Assembly: GCA_965205255.1 (NCBI GenBank)
Contig: OZ242051.1
Location: forward strand, 2,046,001 to 2,110,000
Source: G965205255 sp965205255
GTDB taxonomy: Bacteria > Pseudomonadota > Gammaproteobacteria > Pseudomonadales > Endozoicomonadaceae
Length of the DNA stretch: 64,000 bases
Reading direction: 5' to 3'
Shown: piece after piece, positions 46,474 through 54,943 of the stretch
How positions within the stretch are numbered: the first letter of the stretch is position 1
Layout of the letters: every line of letters starts with the position of its first letter
Program-made: the position numbers and the translations under genes
The notes under the pieces: generated by a model
The model's input: only the letters and a program-made list of their open reading frames with translations
The model's database searches: none
What the model was told of the DNA's origin: nothing

Positions 46474-46722
46474 TTAAGCTGCAGCTTGACTCGTTTTGAT
46501 AATATTCTTAACGCGATCGCTTATTTGAGCTCCCTGAGAAACCCAGTGATCCACTCGCGCAGTATCCAGACGAACACGCTCTTCCTTACCACGCGCACTT
46601 GGGTTGAAAAACCCTATACGTTCAATAAAGCGACTGTTGCGGGCTTTGCGACTGTCTGCCACTGTAATATGATAAAAAGGGCATTTTTTAGAGCCACCCC
46701 GGGCTAAACGAATAGTGACCAT
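46474..46722 (-). CDS. rpsP: 30S ribosomal protein S16
   Basis: Small-subunit assembly protein. It begins MVTIRLARGGSKKCPFYHIT and has RNSRFIERIGFFNP; 82 residues equals E. coli. First visible gene of the rpsP-rimM-trmD-rplS operon. ffh, often just upstream, is not present. Confidence 0.98.
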   Translation of the reverse strand: MVTIRLARGGSKKCPFYHITVADSRKARNSRFIERIGFFNPSARGKEERVRLDTARVDHWVSQGAQISDRVKNIIKTSQAAA

Positions 46723-47254
46723 ACGGACCTTTACTCTGTTATATCTGCAAATAACTGTTTAATATCACGCTTATCCTACTCAACTCAGGCGTTATTTGCT
46801 TTAACCTGTTAAATTATGAGTGGTCGGCTATTGTACGCCATAAAAACAAATTTGCCAACTCTGGTTTTTCGGTCAGTAACAATCACAGGTTTTTTTTTAA
46901 CTCAAAAGCCACGGGCTCTGCAGTATTGCCAAAAGCGTATGGCATAGAGTAGATTAATTTCTTTTTTTGTTTGGCTGAGACTGTTGGCATGATGCCAGTA
47001 AATCAGCATAACTTTTTGCAACGAAAGCCTGTTTATTTAGCCGTTTGCACTTATAGTAGCCTTTCGTTTTTCATCTATCTTTCGTAGTGAACTTTTCATT
47101 TAAATTAAGGACCATAGTGATAATATTTAAAGCACTTTTTCTGATTTTGCTCACGAGTATACTAGTGTAAGGATCTACAAGTGTTACTAACTAACAGTGG
47201 TGAGCTACTGTTATCTTTAACAAATACTACTGAAGGTTAACGCAGGTTTTAAGA
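46723..47254. other. Intergenic region upstream of the rpsP operon
   Basis: I see no gene in this 532-base gap. It must contain the promoter of the rpsP operon. A small inverted repeat (AACAGT ... ACTGTT, 47193-47212) lies just downstream of the dienoyl-CoA reductase-like gene, without a T-run. Confidence 0.45.
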
Positions 47255-48073
47255 TCATTCGCTCAATGAATTTACGATTTCACCCAGTTTACTACTTAAG
47301 CCTGCAACACCTCCGTTGATCCAGCCGCCATCGACAGGAAGTACAACACCGTGTATATAATCTGAGCAGGGAGAGGACAACATTAAACAGGCATTACTGA
47401 TGTCTCGACCTTTTCCCATCCGACGCAGTGGGACCGACTCAACAGTCGCCTGTTTTAGCTCGGGCGTTGGTGCTAAACGTCTCATGCCCTCAGTGCCTTC
47501 GATAGGTCCGGGAATAACACTATTAACCCGAATGCCTTCTGGTCCCCATTCCAGTGCAAGGGTTTTTGTGATCATGTCTACTCCTGCTTTTGCGGCACAC
47601 ACATGTGCCTGAGCAATTGTGGGCACAACTGCCTGAGGTGCGGAAATGTTAATTACACTGGCTCCCGGTTTGGTCAAATGAGGATAAGCTGCACGCATTA
47701 CATGGTAAGTTCCAAGTAAATCAATATCTACCACAGACTTAAAACCATTAGCTGACATTTTATTAGCCAGTGCAGGAAAGTTACCTGCTGCACCTGATAC
47801 TAATACATCAATCGTGCCCCAGCTTTCAGCAACATCAGAAATTACTTTTTCTACCTGATAATAGTTTCGAACATCCGCTACAAATCCTTTAGCCTGTGTT
47901 CCTATTTCTTCCAGTCTTTTTACCGTATCGTTTACCTTATCCTGTGAACGACTTGCCACGGCAACTCTGGCACCCGATTCTGCAAAGTGAATCGCAATAC
48001 TACGATTAATGCCACTGGTGCCACCTACAACTAAAACAGTTTTGTTGATAAAATCAAACATGGTTTGCCTCAT
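47255..48073 (-). CDS. SDR family oxidoreductase, 2,4-dienoyl-CoA reductase-like (272 aa)
   Basis: Predicted NADPH-dependent reductase for polyunsaturated acyl-CoA intermediates. The cofactor motif is GGTSGINRSIA, followed by ARVAVASRSQDKV. At the usual SDR catalytic YxxxK position the sequence is HVCAAKAG, with Lys kept and Tyr replaced, and EWGPEGIRVNSVIPGPIEGTEG follows. This is the pattern of peroxisomal-type 2,4-dienoyl-CoA reductases, which lack the Tyr of ordinary SDRs. It starts three bases after an enoyl-CoA isomerase-like gene, which fits degradation of unsaturated fatty acids. A general SDR of unknown substrate is the alternative. Confidence 0.8.
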   Translation of the reverse strand: MRQTMFDFINKTVLVVGGTSGINRSIAIHFAESGARVAVASRSQDKVNDTVKRLEEIGTQAKGFVADVRNYYQVEKVISDVAESWGTIDVLVSGAAGNFPALANKMSANGFKSVVDIDLLGTYHVMRAAYPHLTKPGASVINISAPQAVVPTIAQAHVCAAKAGVDMITKTLALEWGPEGIRVNSVIPGPIEGTEGMRRLAPTPELKQATVESVPLRRMGKGRDISNACLMLSSPCSDYIHGVVLPVDGGWINGGVAGLSSKLGEIVNSLSE

Positions 48074-48076
48074 TTA

Positions 48077-48835
48077 TTAATCTGATTTAGTGAAAAAAGT
48101 CATCACTTGATGTTTGAATTCTTCACTCATTAACCCTTTGATGAAAAGTTCAATCTCTTTTTTCATGACGGTCTCAACTGTTTGTTTTAAAGGTTCATTA
48201 AGTAGTAACTTTGCCCTGCAAAGAGCTTTCTGAGGTAATGCTGCCATCATGGTAGCGCGCTCTTTTGCCAGAGTGAGTGGGTCATCTGATAACTGACTAA
48301 TCAAACCTGCTGAGTAAGCCTCTTTACCCGAAAACTCTCTTCCTGTAAGCAACCAGTCTGAAGCTTTGGCGTGCCCTGCCACACGTGGGAGCAAATAAGA
48401 AGATGCATACTCAGGACAAAGGCCCAACGAAACAAAGGGAAGCTTAAAACGTGTATCCGCTCTTGCTATCACAATATCACAATGTAAAAGCATTGTTGCT
48501 CCAATACCAACTGCTAAACCTTCAACGGCTGCCACTACCGGTTTTTGGCAATTTTTTAATGCCATCATAAATTGCAGAATGGGCGACTTTTCATTTAATT
48601 TGTTTTTTGCCTGCATAAAATCAGACAGATCATTACCTGCTGTAAATACACCCGCACTGCCTGTAATTAGCAATACATGAATATCATCACACTCTTGGGC
48701 ATAAATAATCGCTTCTGTTAAATTCTGATACATTGCCAAATTTAGTGCATTTTTCTTTTCCGAGCGGGAGATGCTTATGAGCTGCACCTTTCCGATTTTC
48801 TCTGTGATAATATGTGAATGTTCAGAAATACTCAT
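48077..48835 (-). CDS. Enoyl-CoA hydratase/isomerase family protein, probable delta3-delta2-enoyl-CoA isomerase
   Basis: Crotonase-fold protein of 252 residues. The oxyanion-hole segments are FTAGNDLSDFM and VEGLAVGIGATMLLHCDI. The first hydratase Glu (in the ELA position) is absent, while a single Glu is kept in LGLCPEYASSYLLPR. That combination is typical of enoyl-CoA isomerases (ECI/PaaG-like) rather than hydratases. It is translated just ahead of the dienoyl-CoA reductase-like gene; the pair would supply the two auxiliary steps for unsaturated fatty-acid beta-oxidation. The functional choice within the superfamily is inference. Confidence 0.8.
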   Translation of the reverse strand: MSISEHSHIITEKIGKVQLISISRSEKKNALNLAMYQNLTEAIIYAQECDDIHVLLITGSAGVFTAGNDLSDFMQAKNKLNEKSPILQFMMALKNCQKPVVAAVEGLAVGIGATMLLHCDIVIARADTRFKLPFVSLGLCPEYASSYLLPRVAGHAKASDWLLTGREFSGKEAYSAGLISQLSDDPLTLAKERATMMAALPQKALCRAKLLLNEPLKQTVETVMKKEIELFIKGLMSEEFKHQVMTFFTKSD

Positions 48836-49174
48836 AAAAATTTACTCTGTTGTAAAAGCCGGATAACTTCACAGACTTCTCTTTCTGAGAGGTGCCAGAG
48901 AATCTTGTACCAAAAACTGCTTCTGACTTTTTATTGTCCTACTTTTCTGATCTTGCTACCATGCGTTAAAGTTTTTTACAATAGTCGGGATGTTACTCAT
49001 TTTTTCATTAATCTGCTAACCTTGTGTCTGGTGCTACTGTTGTTAAGATTCAACATCTTATTTTCACTTGGGATTGTATAGCAAGAAAGTTATTCATAAT
49101 ATCTTTCAAGAAAACTTATAATATCTTAGATTAACATGTTAGTTAGAAGCTAACTTTTCTCTGGTATAACACTT
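48836..49174. promoter_or_regulatory. Divergent gap isomerase / glpD, mostly repeat R2
   Basis: There is no gene here. About three-quarters of the gap is a long R2 copy (48905-49168). The promoter for glpD must lie in or just before this repeat, and that for the isomerase gene in the left 70 bases or also in the repeat. Confidence 0.55.
48905..49168. repeat. R2 repeat, long copy abutting glpD
   Basis: Left end TTGTACCAAAAACTGCTTCT followed by TTTTTATTGTCCTACTTTTC and TGATCTTGCTACC; centre ATGTTACTCATTTTTTC; right end ATGTTAGTTAGAAGC ... CTCTGGTATAA. It is longer (264 bases) than other copies because of extra sequence in its right half. Its last base is six bases before the glpD GTG. Confidence 0.6.
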
Positions 49175-50677
49175 GTGACCCAACATATTTATGACCTTAT
49201 TGTGGTTGGCGGAGGTATAAACGGCTGTGGTATCGCAGCAGATGCTTCTGGTCGAGGGCTTTCTGTTGCGCTTTTTGAATCAGAAGATTTAGCCTCCGCT
49301 ACTTCGTCTGCTTCTAGCAAATTACTTCATGGTGGATTACGCTACTTGGAGAACTACGAATTTCGATTGGTGAAAGAGGGTCTTACTGAACGTGAAATCA
49401 TTCTTAAGATGGCGCCGCATGTTGTTTTTCCACTGAAATTTCATTTACCACACCGCTCTTATCTTCGCCCAAGCTGGATGATTCGAGCAGGTCTATTCCT
49501 TTATGATAACCTTTCCAAGAGTAGCAGCCTGCCAGGAAGCTCCAAGGTTAACTTTAGCAAAACCGGTCCACTTAAATCAGACATTACCAAAGGGTATGAA
49601 TACTATGATGCATGGATGGATGATGCTCGAATGGTGGTTCTTAATGCCCGTCTTGCTCAACAAAAGGGTGCGGAAATCTATACGCAGGCAAAAGTAACCA
49701 AGGCTCAAAGGGTAAACGATATCTGGCATATTACTGTGCATAACGAACAAAGTGGTCATGAGCGTGTTTACTTCAGTCGAGGTCTGGTAAATGCTACGGG
49801 CCCGTGGGTGAAAGAGTTCTATGATGTCATGCCACAAGAATCCGCCTCTCGTACAGTTCGTTTGGTTAAGGGAAGCCACATTATTGTGCATGAACTATAT
49901 GATGAAAAGAATGCTTATATTCTTCAGAACGAGGATAAGCGTATAGTATTTGTTATTCCTTATCTCAATAAGTTTTCACTGATCGGTACCACTGATATTG
50001 ATTTTACAGGTGACCCCAGAAAAGCATCCATAGATAAAGAAGAAATTAGTTACTTGCTCTCTGTTATTAACAATCACTTCAAATACCAGTTAAAAGAAAA
50101 AGATATAATAGCTTCCTATTCAGGGATAAGACCATTAAGCGACGAGAAAAATGATAAAACTGCGCAAAAAGCTTCTCGTGATTATACATTGACTCTTTCT
50201 GATCAGGCCGGAAAAGCACCGCTGGTGTCAGTATTTGGTGGGAAACTTACCACTTACAGAAAACTCAGTGAAGCAACTGTTGACCGGTTGAAACCTTATT
50301 ACCCTCAGGCAACTGGTCACTGGACTGCAACGGCTAAACTGCCAGGTGGTGATATACCCTCGATTGATGAATACAGACAGTTGCTTTTGCAACGATACCC
50401 ATGGATAAGTTCTACACTAGCCACAAGATTTATACAAACTTATGGCAGTGAGTCTGAAACCATTTTGGCAAACGCTACCTGCTTTGAAGATATGGGTCAG
50501 CATTACGGTTCAGAATTTACAGAGGCAGAGCTGGATTACCTAGTCAAATTTGAATGGGTGAAAGCATTGGATGATGTTATCAAACGTCGTACCAAACTGT
50601 ATCTTTTTTTGAGTGACACGCAGAAAAAAGAAATCAGTAAAGCCATAAAAAATAAAAAATCTTTGAAAGCTGTATAA
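49175..50677 (+). CDS. glpD: Aerobic glycerol-3-phosphate dehydrogenase
   Basis: Membrane-associated FAD enzyme oxidising glycerol-3-phosphate to DHAP and passing electrons to quinone. The FAD motif DLIVVGGGINGCGIA is at residues 7-21, with SSASSKLLHGGLRYLENYEF and the C-terminal FGGKLTTYRKLSE motif. The 500-residue length matches E. coli (501). The start is GTG at 49175, giving MTQHIYDLIVV; no strong ribosome binding site precedes it. No glpF, glpK or glpR adjoins. Its last codons overlap a LexA box for the next gene. Confidence 0.96.
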   Translation: MTQHIYDLIVVGGGINGCGIAADASGRGLSVALFESEDLASATSSASSKLLHGGLRYLENYEFRLVKEGLTEREIILKMAPHVVFPLKFHLPHRSYLRPSWMIRAGLFLYDNLSKSSSLPGSSKVNFSKTGPLKSDITKGYEYYDAWMDDARMVVLNARLAQQKGAEIYTQAKVTKAQRVNDIWHITVHNEQSGHERVYFSRGLVNATGPWVKEFYDVMPQESASRTVRLVKGSHIIVHELYDEKNAYILQNEDKRIVFVIPYLNKFSLIGTTDIDFTGDPRKASIDKEEISYLLSVINNHFKYQLKEKDIIASYSGIRPLSDEKNDKTAQKASRDYTLTLSDQAGKAPLVSVFGGKLTTYRKLSEATVDRLKPYYPQATGHWTATAKLPGGDIPSIDEYRQLLLQRYPWISSTLATRFIQTYGSESETILANATCFEDMGQHYGSEFTEAELDYLVKFEWVKALDDVIKRRTKLYLFLSDTQKKEISKAIKNKKSLKAV

Positions 50678-50685
50678 AAGAACAG
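50670..50685. promoter_or_regulatory. LexA operator (SOS box) upstream of lexA
   Basis: CTGTATAAAAGAACAG fits CTGT-N8-ACAG, the gammaproteobacterial LexA box, with an AT-rich centre. It lies 44 bases before the lexA ATG and covers the last codons of glpD. It supports autoregulation of lexA. Confidence 0.85.
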
Positions 50686-50728
50686 TATATTTATCCTACA
50701 CAGGTAAATATAGATTAATAGTTCTCGT

Positions 50729-51340
50729 ATGCTAAAACTTACTGACAGGCAAGCTGAAGTGCTTGACACCATCAAAAAAACTATTGCTACAACGGGTATG
50801 CCTCCCACTCGTGCAGAAATTGCCAAAATACTGGGGTTTCGTTCTGCCAATGCAGCAGAAGAACATTTACGTGCTCTGTGCAAAAAAGGTGCTATAGATA
50901 TTTTGCCCGGCACATCCAGAGGAATACGTGTTATTGACGATAATAGTGGCTCAGAACAGGAAGAAGGTTTGCCTATTGTAGGTAAAGTAGCCGCTGGCGC
51001 ACCTGTTCTTGCCATTGAAAATATTGATAAATATTGCTCTATACCTAAAAATTTTTTCTCCCCTCAGGCCGATTATCTGCTGAAAGTAGAAGGCGATAGC
51101 ATGAAAGACTGCGGTATTCTTGATGGCGATCTTGTTGCCATTTGTAAAACAAGCACTGCCAATAATAGAGAAATTGTAGTAGCTCGCATTAATGATGAAG
51201 TAACGGTTAAGCGTCTGGAAAAAACCGGTAATACCATATTGCTTCATCCGGAAAATCAAGATTTTTCAACAATAACTGTTACTCCTGACTGTCTAGATTT
51301 TGCAATTGAAGGCGTTTGTGTAGGGGTTGTTCGGCATTAA
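50729..51340 (+). CDS. lexA: SOS repressor LexA
   Basis: Represses the SOS regulon and self-cleaves when RecA is activated. N-terminal winged helix: LTDRQAEVLDTIKKTI, GMPPTRAEIAKILGFRSANAAEEHL. The cleavage site is Ala89-Gly90 in KVAAGAPV. The catalytic dyad is Ser124 (EGDSMKD) and Lys161 (VTVKRL). The 203-residue length fits (E. coli 202). A perfect-half-site SOS box lies upstream, and a bidirectional terminator follows. sulA, which often follows lexA in related genera, is absent. Confidence 0.98.
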   Translation: MLKLTDRQAEVLDTIKKTIATTGMPPTRAEIAKILGFRSANAAEEHLRALCKKGAIDILPGTSRGIRVIDDNSGSEQEEGLPIVGKVAAGAPVLAIENIDKYCSIPKNFFSPQADYLLKVEGDSMKDCGILDGDLVAICKTSTANNREIVVARINDEVTVKRLEKTGNTILLHPENQDFSTITVTPDCLDFAIEGVCVGVVRH

Positions 51341-51350
51341 ACCAGTATTA

Positions 51351-51384
51351 AAAAAGGCACTCCTGATGGAATGCCTTTTGTCAG
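51351..51384. terminator. Bidirectional terminator between lexA and mucD-type gene
   Basis: AAAAAGGCACTCC (51351-51363), loop TGAT, then GGAATGCCTTTT (51368-51379), with A-runs and T-runs on both sides so that it works in either direction. A second perfect 11-base inverted repeat (TTTCTGCATCA at 51390-51400 with TGATGCAGAAA at 51409-51419) sits next to it on the side of the protease gene. Confidence 0.85.
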
Positions 51385-51433
51385 TTTTTTTTCTGCATCA
51401 ACACAAGGTGATGCAGAAAGTTAACATTAACGA

Positions 51434-52900
51434 TCATTTACCATGAAAACTGAATGCTTTAAAAATAGGAGTTCCCTGACGAATGATTCTTACAGCAACA
51501 TTTACATTACCTTTTTTGTGAGTAAGTGTTTTAACTGCCTTCTCGAAATCATTTACATTATGAATAATGGTATTGTCCATTTGTGTAATAACATCACCTT
51601 TCATTAAGCCAAGATCGGCACCGATACCATCATCAGAAACACTGAGAACAATGACCCCTTTAATCCGATCTTGTAAATCTAGATTTTGTCTCCATTGATC
51701 ATTGAGTGTTTGTACCCGAATGCCTAATTTACTCTTGGATGTTAAGCCAAGGCTGCTTGTTCCTGAATCGGCATCATTTGGTCTTTTTTCAATGGTCACA
51801 TGAAGCTTTATCATTTTCTTATTACGCCATACATCTGCGACCGACTTCTCGTCGACAGGAATTCGCCCAACAATCACCGGCAATTCGTTAAAGAACTCAA
51901 TCCTGCGATCATTAAAACGGGTAATAATATCACCAGGTTTAAAGCCTGCTTTATCAGCGGGAGAATCTGGTATTACCTGAGAGACAAGCGCACCTTCTGG
52001 CTTTTCCAGTCCAAAAGATTTGGCCAAAGACTCACTAACATCTTGAAAAACAACACCGAGCCAACCTCGAGTGACTTTGCCGTGCTCCTTCAGCTGCTTA
52101 GCAACATAAGCGACTTCATCAACGGGGATAGAAAAAGACACACCCATAAAACCACCAGAGCGAGTATAAATCTGGGAGTTAATACCTACTACTTGGCCTT
52201 GCATATTAAGTAGCGGACCACCAGAGTTTCCTGGATTGATAGGGACATCTGTTTGAATAAAAGGCACAATGCTGTCATTAGGCAAGTTACGATTTAAAGC
52301 ACTCACAATACCTTTTGTCACTGAATAATTGAAACCAAATGGCGAGCCTATCGCAAACACCCACTGTCCTGGCTCAAGCTTATCTGAATTACCGAAGTGA
52401 ACCACAGGTAAGTTTTTTGCTTCAATTTTAAGTAGGGCAACATCTGTTTTTGGATCATCACCCACCAGTTTTGCCTTATACTCACTTCTGTCTTTCAGGC
52501 GAACTATAATTTCATCCGCATCCTTCACTACGTGGTAATTTGTGAGAATATAACCATCTTTTTTCCAAATAAACCCTGAACCTAGCGAGCGTGGTACTGG
52601 TTTTTGGCTTTTTTGTGAAGGCGAGGGAGCTGAAGGGTTATGTTGCTGATCGCCAAAAAAATGTTTGAATAGCTCTGGTAGAGGAATTTGTTGTGAACCA
52701 TTACCAAATTGCTGAAAAGGGTTATTAAACTGCTTTGGCTTGACTAACGTACTTATATTTACGACAGCCGGAGAGACTTCTTTTGAAAGTTTAACAAAGT
52801 TTGGTAATTCATTGGTGGTAGCATTAGCAATTTGCTGAGCAAAAAACAATACAGCGAAGATAATTATTGTCTTTCGCAGTAATACATGTGTATATCTCAT
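51434..52900 (-). CDS. mucD: DegP/MucD-family periplasmic serine protease
   Basis: Do-type protease and chaperone of the periplasm. A signal peptide spans about residues 1-27 (ANA|TT). The trypsin-like triad is visible: His123 in LTNYHVV, Asp153 in PKTDVALLKI and Ser226 in NPGNSGGPL. Two PDZ domains follow, roughly 265-360 and 385-480 (GVVFQDVSESLAKSFGL; GVIVLSVSDDGIGADLGLMKGD). A Pro/Ser/Gln-rich linker lies at 85-103. At 488 residues, and located after rpoE-mucA-mucB, it corresponds to MucD of Pseudomonas. It clears misfolded envelope proteins and damps the sigma-E signal. Confidence 0.94.
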   Translation of the reverse strand: MRYTHVLLRKTIIIFAVLFFAQQIANATTNELPNFVKLSKEVSPAVVNISTLVKPKQFNNPFQQFGNGSQQIPLPELFKHFFGDQQHNPSAPSPSQKSQKPVPRSLGSGFIWKKDGYILTNYHVVKDADEIIVRLKDRSEYKAKLVGDDPKTDVALLKIEAKNLPVVHFGNSDKLEPGQWVFAIGSPFGFNYSVTKGIVSALNRNLPNDSIVPFIQTDVPINPGNSGGPLLNMQGQVVGINSQIYTRSGGFMGVSFSIPVDEVAYVAKQLKEHGKVTRGWLGVVFQDVSESLAKSFGLEKPEGALVSQVIPDSPADKAGFKPGDIITRFNDRRIEFFNELPVIVGRIPVDEKSVADVWRNKKMIKLHVTIEKRPNDADSGTSSLGLTSKSKLGIRVQTLNDQWRQNLDLQDRIKGVIVLSVSDDGIGADLGLMKGDVITQMDNTIIHNVNDFEKAVKTLTHKKGNVNVAVRIIRQGTPIFKAFSFHGK

Positions 52901-53041
52901 TTGTACCTTTTCTCCATTTCTGAAAACAATATCACAAAACCAGATGAAAATAATAAAAGCAACCTGATAAAGAACTTAGGTTTTATATCAGGCACGCTCA
53001 ATGTAATTTATTTGGGTCGATTCATGCTTTTTTGCAGACAC

Positions 53042-54082
53042 TTATTCTGAATTTTTACTCTCAGCAATACGAGTTTGCACAGAAGCGGCAATGCGTTCTG
53101 CCACACCTACAGGAAGTTCTCCAATGATAGTAACATTATAATAAGCATTTTTTCCGGTTTTGAAAACACGTGAGACTGCAGAAGTTGCACCAAAGTTTTC
53201 AGCTGACTGGCTCAAAACTTTTGAGAGATCCTTTTCTATGTAAATGGAAAAGGTAGATAAACCATCAGAAAAGAGTGCATAGTTCACTGGAGTCTCATTC
53301 ACGGGACTCTTGATGATATTTGAGTTTATATGAGTAAACCCATCAGGCAACCAGCTAATGTTCCATGGAAATTTTACGTCGTTTTTTGATGGCATAACAG
53401 ATTTTGTTTCAGTTACTTTTTCAGGCCACTCAAAATCATTCTCTGTAAGATTTGCCGGAGCTGTCATCTGGGTGACCATGAAGCGATCAAGTATCGTATT
53501 CATGCCATCAAATAGTTCTACACGTAGCAATAATTTAGTGTTTTTATCAATCCATAAATGGTAACCATAGCGAAATTTATCTTTTGGTTGAATGGTGATT
53601 TTAATGCTTGGTCTGTCTGCAATTCTTTCAGTGCCTTGTTCATTGAATGTATAAAACTGCTGAATTTTTTTCCATTGAACCGGAGTAAACTTCGTAAAAG
53701 GCAAATCACTAAAAGTCGGTACTGATTTGTTTTCATTACCATTGTTTTGGCTCAGAACAGCCAGTTGCTTATCTTTTTTTACATATTCACGTCGCGAACC
53801 ATTAAGAAAAAATATCTTTTCGAACGTATGATTATTAATCTTTGCATGAGATAGCCTGATGGTAGAAATACCCAGTTTATTTTCGTAAATGAATATCTGA
53901 GAATAGTTTTTATTATTAATAGCATTCGCCATGGATTTTACCCAGTCAACAGCAGGCATCTGATTATCAGCTCTTGCAGAAATGCTACCACCCAAAATCA
54001 ATATACATAGAAAGATAATTTTAAGCTTTCTTTGACAAAAGCCCTTTCCCAGCTTCGAAATGATAAAAAAATTGTTATACAC
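53042..54082 (-). CDS. rseB: MucB/RseB-type sigma-E regulatory protein
   Basis: Periplasmic sensor that binds the anti-sigma factor and shields it from proteolysis until lipid or LPS signals release it. An N-terminal signal sequence is present (KLKIIFLCILILGGSISARA). The first domain shows YSQIFIYENKLGISTIRLSH and RREYVKKDKQLAVL; GYHLWIDKNTKLLLRVELFD is a MucB/RseB hallmark. The C-terminal domain includes SWLPDGFTHINSN and FSIYIEKDLSKV. The 346 residues match the family. It sits between the anti-sigma and protease genes. Confidence 0.92.
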   Translation of the reverse strand: MYNNFFIISKLGKGFCQRKLKIIFLCILILGGSISARADNQMPAVDWVKSMANAINNKNYSQIFIYENKLGISTIRLSHAKINNHTFEKIFFLNGSRREYVKKDKQLAVLSQNNGNENKSVPTFSDLPFTKFTPVQWKKIQQFYTFNEQGTERIADRPSIKITIQPKDKFRYGYHLWIDKNTKLLLRVELFDGMNTILDRFMVTQMTAPANLTENDFEWPEKVTETKSVMPSKNDVKFPWNISWLPDGFTHINSNIIKSPVNETPVNYALFSDGLSTFSIYIEKDLSKVLSQSAENFGATSAVSRVFKTGKNAYYNVTIIGELPVGVAERIAASVQTRIAESKNSE

Positions 54083-54106
54083 AGTATTCTCTTTTTAGCT
54101 CGGATT

Positions 54107-54748
54107 TTAGTGCGCTGGGAAACTAACTACACGTATTAATGATAGTGTTCCCTGCATGTTTTGGTTTGAGACCTGCTCAGCATGATTAAGACTATATGCT
54201 TTAAACCGTTTGATCGTCTGTGCATCTGCAATATGTTGCACTGCAGTTAATTGCTTTGGCGTTAACGATATCTGTTTAGCCTGCGAACCAGCAAGTAAAC
54301 CTTGGGCGCCATAATTTGCTACACGTCTCACACCCTGAAAGACCTCCTTCTCACTCAGGCTTTGCTGATTGCCTGCTAATAATTGTTGCTGATCAGAGGG
54401 AGAATTCCATGAACGAAAACCGATTATGACAGCCATTGTAACTGAAGCTGCGATAGCAACCCGAGTTAATCTTTGCGATAATTTACTCGGAAGTTTTTCC
54501 TGCTTTTTGGCAAGTGAAGGCTCTTTATGAATGCTGTCTCTGATTTTCTTTGAGAGATCAGTGGTAAATGCTGATGTATTTTGTTTTCTTATTACATCTC
54601 CGGCCAACTGGTAATTTTTAACTACTTGACGAAGTTCGTCATTTTCTATATTGGCTAAAACGCGGTGAAGCTCTATGTCATTAGCTTCACCATCTATAAC
54701 TGTTGACACAGACTCTCGAAAAAGACTGTTTACAGATGATTTTTTCAC
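54107..54748 (-). CDS. rseA: MucA/RseA-type anti-sigma-E factor
   Basis: Inner-membrane anti-sigma factor of the extracytoplasmic stress response. The cytoplasmic N-terminal domain starts with SLFRESVSTVIDGEANDIEL, like the RseA/MucA sigma-binding region. One membrane segment lies at about residues 95-111 (VAIAASVTMAVIIGF), followed by a Gln/Ser-rich periplasmic region with RRVANYGAQGLLAGSQ and a C-terminus LIRVVSFPAH. Length is 213 residues. A 195-base gap, larger than usual, separates it from the sigma-factor gene. Confidence 0.9.
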   Translation of the reverse strand: MKKSSVNSLFRESVSTVIDGEANDIELHRVLANIENDELRQVVKNYQLAGDVIRKQNTSAFTTDLSKKIRDSIHKEPSLAKKQEKLPSKLSQRLTRVAIAASVTMAVIIGFRSWNSPSDQQQLLAGNQQSLSEKEVFQGVRRVANYGAQGLLAGSQAKQISLTPKQLTAVQHIADAQTIKRFKAYSLNHAEQVSNQNMQGTLSLIRVVSFPAH

Positions 54749-54943
54749 AAGTAACCTCTTAGCTTATTATTCGTTGAGACCATAAAAATGCAGAATACTT
54801 TACCATGACAACTGTAATGTAAAACTGATATACAAATTATGTATTCCAGATCGATCATTACTAACTGACGAGTCACTCTGTCATTTGCAAGCATCACAAA
54901 ATTTTATTCAGTTTCTCTCTGTGTTTGTTAATACGTTGCATAA

